From Blastocladiella britannica (Eukaryota > Blastocladiomycota > Blastocladiomycetes > Blastocladiales > Blastocladiaceae): 64,000 bases of DNA. Numbering within the stretch: the first letter of the stretch is position 1; each line of letters starts with the position of its first letter. Location of the stretch: NCBI GenBank assembly GCA_025349905.2, contig MU624547.1, positions 1 through 64,000 on the forward strand, written 5' to 3'. The notes beneath the pieces were generated by a model. The model was not told where the DNA came from. It did no database searches and worked only from the letters and a program-made list of their open reading frames with translations. Made by a program: the position numbers and the translations under genes. Below are positions 59,082 through 64,000 of this stretch, piece by piece.

Positions 59082-60700
59082 ATGCTCTACCACCCAAGCG
59101 GTATCAATAAGACCGACCGCGCCTGGCGCACGTACGACACGCTGCGTGCGTCCCTGCGCGCGACCCTGTGGCCTACGCCGGCCATCATTGCGCGGACCGG
59201 CCAGCCAGCCGAGCGGCAGGCCCAGATCGACGTTGCCGAATGGTCGCCGGACGGGTCAATGCTGATCACGGCCGGCGAGGAGCGCATTGTGCGCGTGTGG
59301 AATGTCGACGGCGTGCGCGACCGCAAGACCGAGAAGCGCTTCGATCCCGTCACTGCCGCGGCGCTCACATGGCCGACCGACGGGGTATCATCGTCCGTCA
59401 CAGCAACGCCAGCAGTACCTGGTACAGTCGAGTACGTCAAGTGCGCGGCCTGGCCACGGCGCCCCGAGTCGCGCGACGCGCCAGGCATGTCGGCGGCAAT
59501 GCTGGCCGCACACCACCGCCGTCCACTTGCCGCCAATGTTGCAGCTGCAGCCGCCCCAGGACCTGGTGGACGCGTCGTTTCTGCTTCTGTCGGTGCGGGC
59601 AGCTCCTCGTCCACAGCACCAGGAACCAAGCAGCCATCGCCCAACCCGAGCATGGGCACCACCTGGAAACCGGACGGGTTTGTGACCATCACGAACCAGA
59701 ACCGCGTTGCGTTCTACGACCTGCGCTCGGCCACCGGCGTTGCCGCCTCGCACACTTTACCGGCCACAACACAGCCCATTGGTTGCTCGCTGCTGCCCAT
59801 GTCGGAGGGTGCTTCAGGGTCCACCCACGCGCTCGATCCGGCAAATCCTTACCTGTTGGTCGGATCCGGGTCCACGTCATGCTCTGGAATGCTCCTCTTT
59901 GACGCGCGCGGGTCGCTGGCAAAGCCTGCCGCACAATGGTCGTCTGCGTACCTTGTCAACTCGTTTGCCGTCGATCTCGGGTCGCCTGCGGCACTGGTCG
60001 GTCCGCGCGTGTTTTGCGCGACCGAGGACAAGCGACTGGAGGTGGTCAACCCTTACCGCCTGGACCAGGAGCGACACGTCACCGGGAACGGAATCTGGGC
60101 TGCTAATGCTCCATGCACAGCAGTTGCCGTTGATCCGCAACGGAGGTATGTTTTTCCTTCTTCCCTTTTTTTGATGAAATGACTTGATATCTTCTTCACA
60201 GGTACATTGCGGTGGGTGCGCACGATTCAACCGTCTCTCTGTACCAATGGAATGACCTGATGCCTGTCCGCACTTGTAAATACGAGGACGAGTATGTTTG
60301 CCTCATTCAAATTTTTTTTTTTTTTTTTTTTTTTTTGGATCAAAGGTTCGCTACTAACTTGACGGACGACAACACAACAGCGCGCCGATCCGCGACCTCT
60401 CGTTTAACTTTGATGGCGACATTCTCAGCGGTGTTGCCTCCGACTCCTCCAATATCTTTTCGGTACGATCTTGTATGATTTTCTTTTGAGACTGAACTGA
60501 CTTATATAAAATGAACTTAGTGGGCAACCGAGTACGGCTTACCAGCATTTGTGACAAGTCTGCCACCGCCCTTCACCACCGTGGACAAGATCCAGTGGCA
60601 CCCAACACGCAACGTTGCCGCCCTCATCACATACAAAAAGGATAAGAACATTATTGCTGCCGCGGGCAAGATCATGATGATGAGCGTCCAGTCGGGGTGA
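59082..60700 (+). CDS. THOC3: THO complex subunit 3 (THOC3/Tex1-like WD40 protein)
   Basis: Four exons in phase: 59082-60145, 60202-60291, 60381-60462 and 60521-60700, giving 471 residues. The WD repeats include QIDVAEWSPDGSMLITAGEE with RIVRVWNVDG, NRVAFYDLRSATG, CTAVAVDPQRR joined to YIAVGAHDSTVSLYQWNDL, APIRDLSFNFDGDILSG and FTTVDKIQWHPTRNVAAL. The last three repeats follow THOC3 closely, including the spacing from the fifth repeat to the VKLxxHP-like block. An Ala/Ser-rich insert (about residues 140-200) is unusual for the family. The THO complex couples transcription to mRNA export in the nucleus. The start is 27 bp after the FANCM stop. The stop is 28 bp from the convergent dynein gene. 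Family call is good, not certain. Confidence 0.8.
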
Positions 60701-60728
60701 AAAAAAAACTGCATTTGTGTGATGAATC

Positions 60729-63700
60729 CTACTGAGTGCTCAAAATGCACGCCGTGCCGCGCTTGATGAAAAAGTCCGAGTCGATTGCGCCCGTGCGCAA
60801 GTCAATCGCAATCACAAACGATGCCCTACCCTTGACCTCGGCACGGATCGGATAGTAGTACACGGGGCACGCATACAGCCCCTTGGTCGACTTGCGCTTG
60901 GACTCGTTGGGACGGAAGTGAATCGGCGGGAGCGCCGTTAGCAACTCCATGGGCCGCGGCTCACATAGCGCATTGGACTTGCGATCCCACCCCGCTCCCT
61001 CTAGGTGAACGCCGCGAACCACAATCCCGTCCTTGATCTGGGCGGCTTGGTTGAGCGCGGCGTTGCCATCGTCCTCCACTTGCAGCACGCTGAATTCCCA
61101 CGATAGCGAGTCGATGGACACGTTGAGTTTTCGGGCCGTCTTTTGCAGCACCGCCGTCAGGAAACCAGTCGGGAACGTGAATGCCGACAGCCAAAAGAGC
61201 TTGGGCTCGTTTCTGCATTTTTTTTTTTTTTTTTCATTGGGTGAGCACGAGGACCATATAATAAAATGCAATATAAACATACCCCTTGGCCCACTCATTG
61301 AAAAAGTCGACGCGCATGCCCAAGTCACGGACCCACATCGCTAGCATCTTGACCGACGGGTACGCCTTGGCCCACTCGGGTGGTACGCGCGCGTCAAAAA
61401 TGCATGCAAACATTTCCTCGAGTTCGGGCGTCATGAGCACGATACCCTTGATGCCGTTCTGCAAGTCGGACAGCGAGCTCCGCATGCACCGAAGGAGCCA
61501 GTTGTACCGCTTAATCTCCTGGAGCAAGACCACCAGTGTCGGAGACTGATCAATTTGTGCTAGCTTGTACGCGTACTCGTAGTCAATGTCGGCGGGTACG
61601 CGGCGCCCGAGATCGGCCGCTAGCGCCAGCACCTTGTCCTCACGCGTCATGCCCCCACCCGCCTGCACCTGCGGCTGCAAAGACACTAGCGTCGACAGCA
61701 GGTTATTGGACTCGCGGATCTGGGAGGCAATGTCCGCGTTCGGGTGCTGACCAAACGCCTCGGGCCGATCGTACCCGGGCCACGTCGAGATAAACTCGCG
61801 GTACGCTTGTGCCGTCGTTGGGTCGGGAACGTAGTACATGGGCAGCGTCGACAGCTTGAACTGCGGCACCGAGAGCGCTTCGGGACAAAAGAAGGCCGCA
61901 ATATAAGTCTTGAGCACGCGCCGGTCCCAGTCGTCGGTGATGCGACCTCCATAGTTGGCCTCGGCAATCAAGTACCGAAGTGCGTCCCACGGCGTCTCGG
62001 GGTAGTCGTCCAGCAGCAGCGACAAAATCGAGACGCAAATCTCATAGTCGGAATCGTTAAAGTCCACGGGGTTGTTCCATCCAAGCGTCAGGAATTTTTT
62101 CCGTTCCAGCACGACCGAGTGGAAGAACGAAAGTCCAAACAGGAGCCTCTTGTAGTCGCTGTTCTTTCGGCAAATGGCCATGGCGTCGTCGTTCTGCTTG
62201 GTGTACAGACGTACCATGTTTGCCCGCAGGCCCTTGGGCGGCTCAGTCGTCATCTTGATGGCCGAGTGCAGAATGGTGATGGGGAACTGCGGGTGCGGGC
62301 TCGAACTGAGCCACAGCCTAAAGTCGGGGTGTGGCTGCTCCTTGGCCAGACCTTCCACCACCTTCTCCAAGCTGGGCATCCAACTGATACTCAAGTGACA
62401 GTTGGCCAAGAATACCCAGTGGCCCTGGCGCACGCCTTCCTGCAACAGGTGCGTCGCCTTGGGCGCCTGGCCCTGGCCTAGAGAGAGGTGGTGGAAGCGA
62501 TCGGACATGCCAACCGACTGCGCCAGCGTCATCAGGTTCGAGATCGGGTCCACACCAGACGACAGGATAAACACGAGCGGAATGTGCGGCGCCGAGTCAT
62601 TCACGGCCTCTTGCATGTCCAAAATCGGGGGATCGGTAAACGCTTGACCCAGGTTGGACGCGACAAAGTTGCGAGCACAGAAAATGACGCGGTCCGGGCG
62701 GAAGGACCGAACGAGGACAATGCGCTGGAACTCATTTGTCCGCGAGTGCCAATCTCCCGGCAGCGTCAACTTCTCGGGTTCACTCGACATGAACCAAGTC
62801 CGCCACTCGCGCTCGTTCTGCTCTAAAGATGAAATCAGCGACTGGAACCCAGGCAGCGTGTCCAAAATGCACACATTGTCCCACGCTACATCGCTCAGCC
62901 ACTCGGCGCACGGGTTTGGCGCCTGCGAGTCGCGGTCCAAGATCAGCCCGCCGCGCAAAAAGAACTCGTAGAGATCCTTGTTGAGTTTCCCGGCGTTGAC
63001 CAGAATCTTGGCCGTCATGTGGAATGAAAACAGGAGCTTGTCCTTTTCAAACAGCCCACGACACGCGTACTTGTACACCGAGAACGTGTGAAACTGGTTG
63101 AGGAACTCGATCCGCTGCGCAATGTCGTCCGACTTCTTGCTCTTGGAAATACTCTTTTCAAAGAGCTCGACATAGGACTCGAGCGAGAATTGGTACATGG
63201 GGTCCACTCCCGACAGGTCGTTGAGGACGAAATAGAGTACACTGGCACGGGCGGCGCTCGGGCGGTACTGCTCGCGCGCAAGATCAATGTCGGCCTCGGT
63301 CTTTTGACTGACCACGAGCTGCTCCTTGACCTGCTCGGCAATTGATTTACTGGACTTGAGGGTGTTGACCATCTTTTCGTCATCGAGCAACGATCCCTCG
63401 CTCGAACTCAGTAGCCCAAGAATCTCGTCCTCGAGCTCGAGCAGCTGCTTTTTGGCGGAGGCAACGCTCGTCACGAGCTTGTCCTTTTGGTCCTCCAAGT
63501 CCGGCTTTTCCTTGCGGACAACGATACCGAGCAGCTGGTCCTCCAGACCCCGCTCTTTGACGGCAAAGTTGACGATGGTGGCCTTGGCAAAAATCTCGGG
63601 CGAGTAGTGCGGATTGGCGAGCTTGGTCGTGAGGTAGAGCTTGAACTCGGGGTTAAAGTCAACCTCCTTGTCACCCAGGCGAATGACCAACCGGCCCTGC

Positions 63701-64000
63701 TTTTTGGTGACGGCCTTGTTGAGGAGCGGGTCCAGGGCCGGGTCAATCACCTCCATAATACCCTGCACGAGGACGGGAATACCGTATTGGATGCTGCTCT
63801 CGAGGGTGCGCACGAGATCTGACTGCTTCATGTCGACAATCTTGAGCCCGCGCTTGGACTCCATGTTTTTCAGCCAGGTGCTGGCCTGCGACTGTGGGTC
63901 AATCAGGAGCGGCCAGCGTCGCCCGCTCGTGACAATGATGCCATTCTCAATGGAAAAGGCATCGGTCGGGAGCCCCTGGATATTCCACTGCCGCACCTGC
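60729..64000 (-). CDS. Axonemal dynein heavy chain, C-terminal part (gene runs off the right edge)
   Basis: Two exons are visible: from the window edge to about 61282 and from about 61213 to 60729, giving about 1,080 residues of a chain expected to be about 4,000-4,500. The window starts within AAA5 (RQWNIQGLPTDAFSIENGII and GRRWPLLIDPQSQA). The C-terminal coiled coil follows (KKQLLELEDEILGLLSSSEG), then AAA6 with WDNVCILDTLPGFQSLI and HWVFLANCHLSISWMPSLEK, and the C-terminal domain ending YPIRAEVKGRASFVIAIDLR and IDSDFFIKRG. The overall pattern is that of inner-arm dyneins, with the C-terminus resembling the DNAH2 group; subclass is tentative. Together with CFAP65 it implies motile flagella. 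Intron join reads EWAKG to NEPKLFWLSAFTFPTGFL. Confidence 0.92.

Overview
This is nuclear DNA of a eukaryote. It is GC-rich in coding regions and densely packed, with many short spliceosomal introns (mostly 47-110 bp, usual donors gtacg, gtgcg, gtatg or gtccgt, acceptors cag or tag). The mix of genes points to a flagellated (zoosporic) fungus, most likely Blastocladiomycota, near Allomyces or Catenaria. Fungal-type genes (Nha1-type antiporter, Rtc4-domain protein, Pdx1, Slx4) sit beside flagellar genes (CFAP65, an axonemal dynein heavy chain) and a full talin, which yeasts and moulds lack. The lineage is an inference from gene content; no rRNA or marker phylogeny was possible.

Layout. 0-11.3 kb: a poly-Q bHLH factor (-), an Rtc4-domain gene (+), then two neighbouring paralogous membrane SH3 proteins (-). 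11.9-16.8 kb: a peroxisomal enoyl-CoA reductase ending in SKL (+), an RRM-like protein (+) and Tim22 (-). 16.9-24.0 kb: the checkpoint kinase ATR/Mec1 (+), diverging from TIM22 across 113 bp. 24.1-31.2 kb: Pdx1, the E3-binding protein of pyruvate dehydrogenase (-), and CFAP65 (-). 31.4-37.4 kb: ribosomal proteins eL18 (+) and uS12 (+) flanking a WD40 protein (-) and a 1.6-kb stretch with no recognisable gene. 37.5-42.6 kb: an AlkB-type dioxygenase, Slx4 and an Na+/H+ antiporter (all -). 43.0-46.1 kb: an L-type lectin cargo receptor (+) and a CHID1-like GH18 protein with a KDEL end (-). 46.1-53.2 kb: talin (-). 53.5-60.7 kb: Tctex1 dynein light chain, FANCM/Mph1 helicase and THOC3 (all +). 60.7-64.0 kb: the C-terminal part of an axonemal dynein heavy chain (-), which runs off the right edge.

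Themes. Four genes serve DNA repair or the checkpoint (ATR, FANCM, SLX4, an AlkB homologue). Three belong to the flagellum or dynein (CFAP65, dynein heavy chain, Tctex1). Two act in the secretory pathway (lectin with a KKFL tail, CHID1-like with KDEL). Nothing suggests a single operon-like system. Neighbours are simply very close: 27-110 bp between many genes, with several short divergent promoters. No tRNA, rRNA, CRISPR or intact transposon was seen. The least explained items are the C-terminal module shared by the two SH3 proteins, a Cys-rich antisense reading frame inside the eL18 intron, two apparent GC-AG introns and the orphan stretch at 35.1-36.7 kb.
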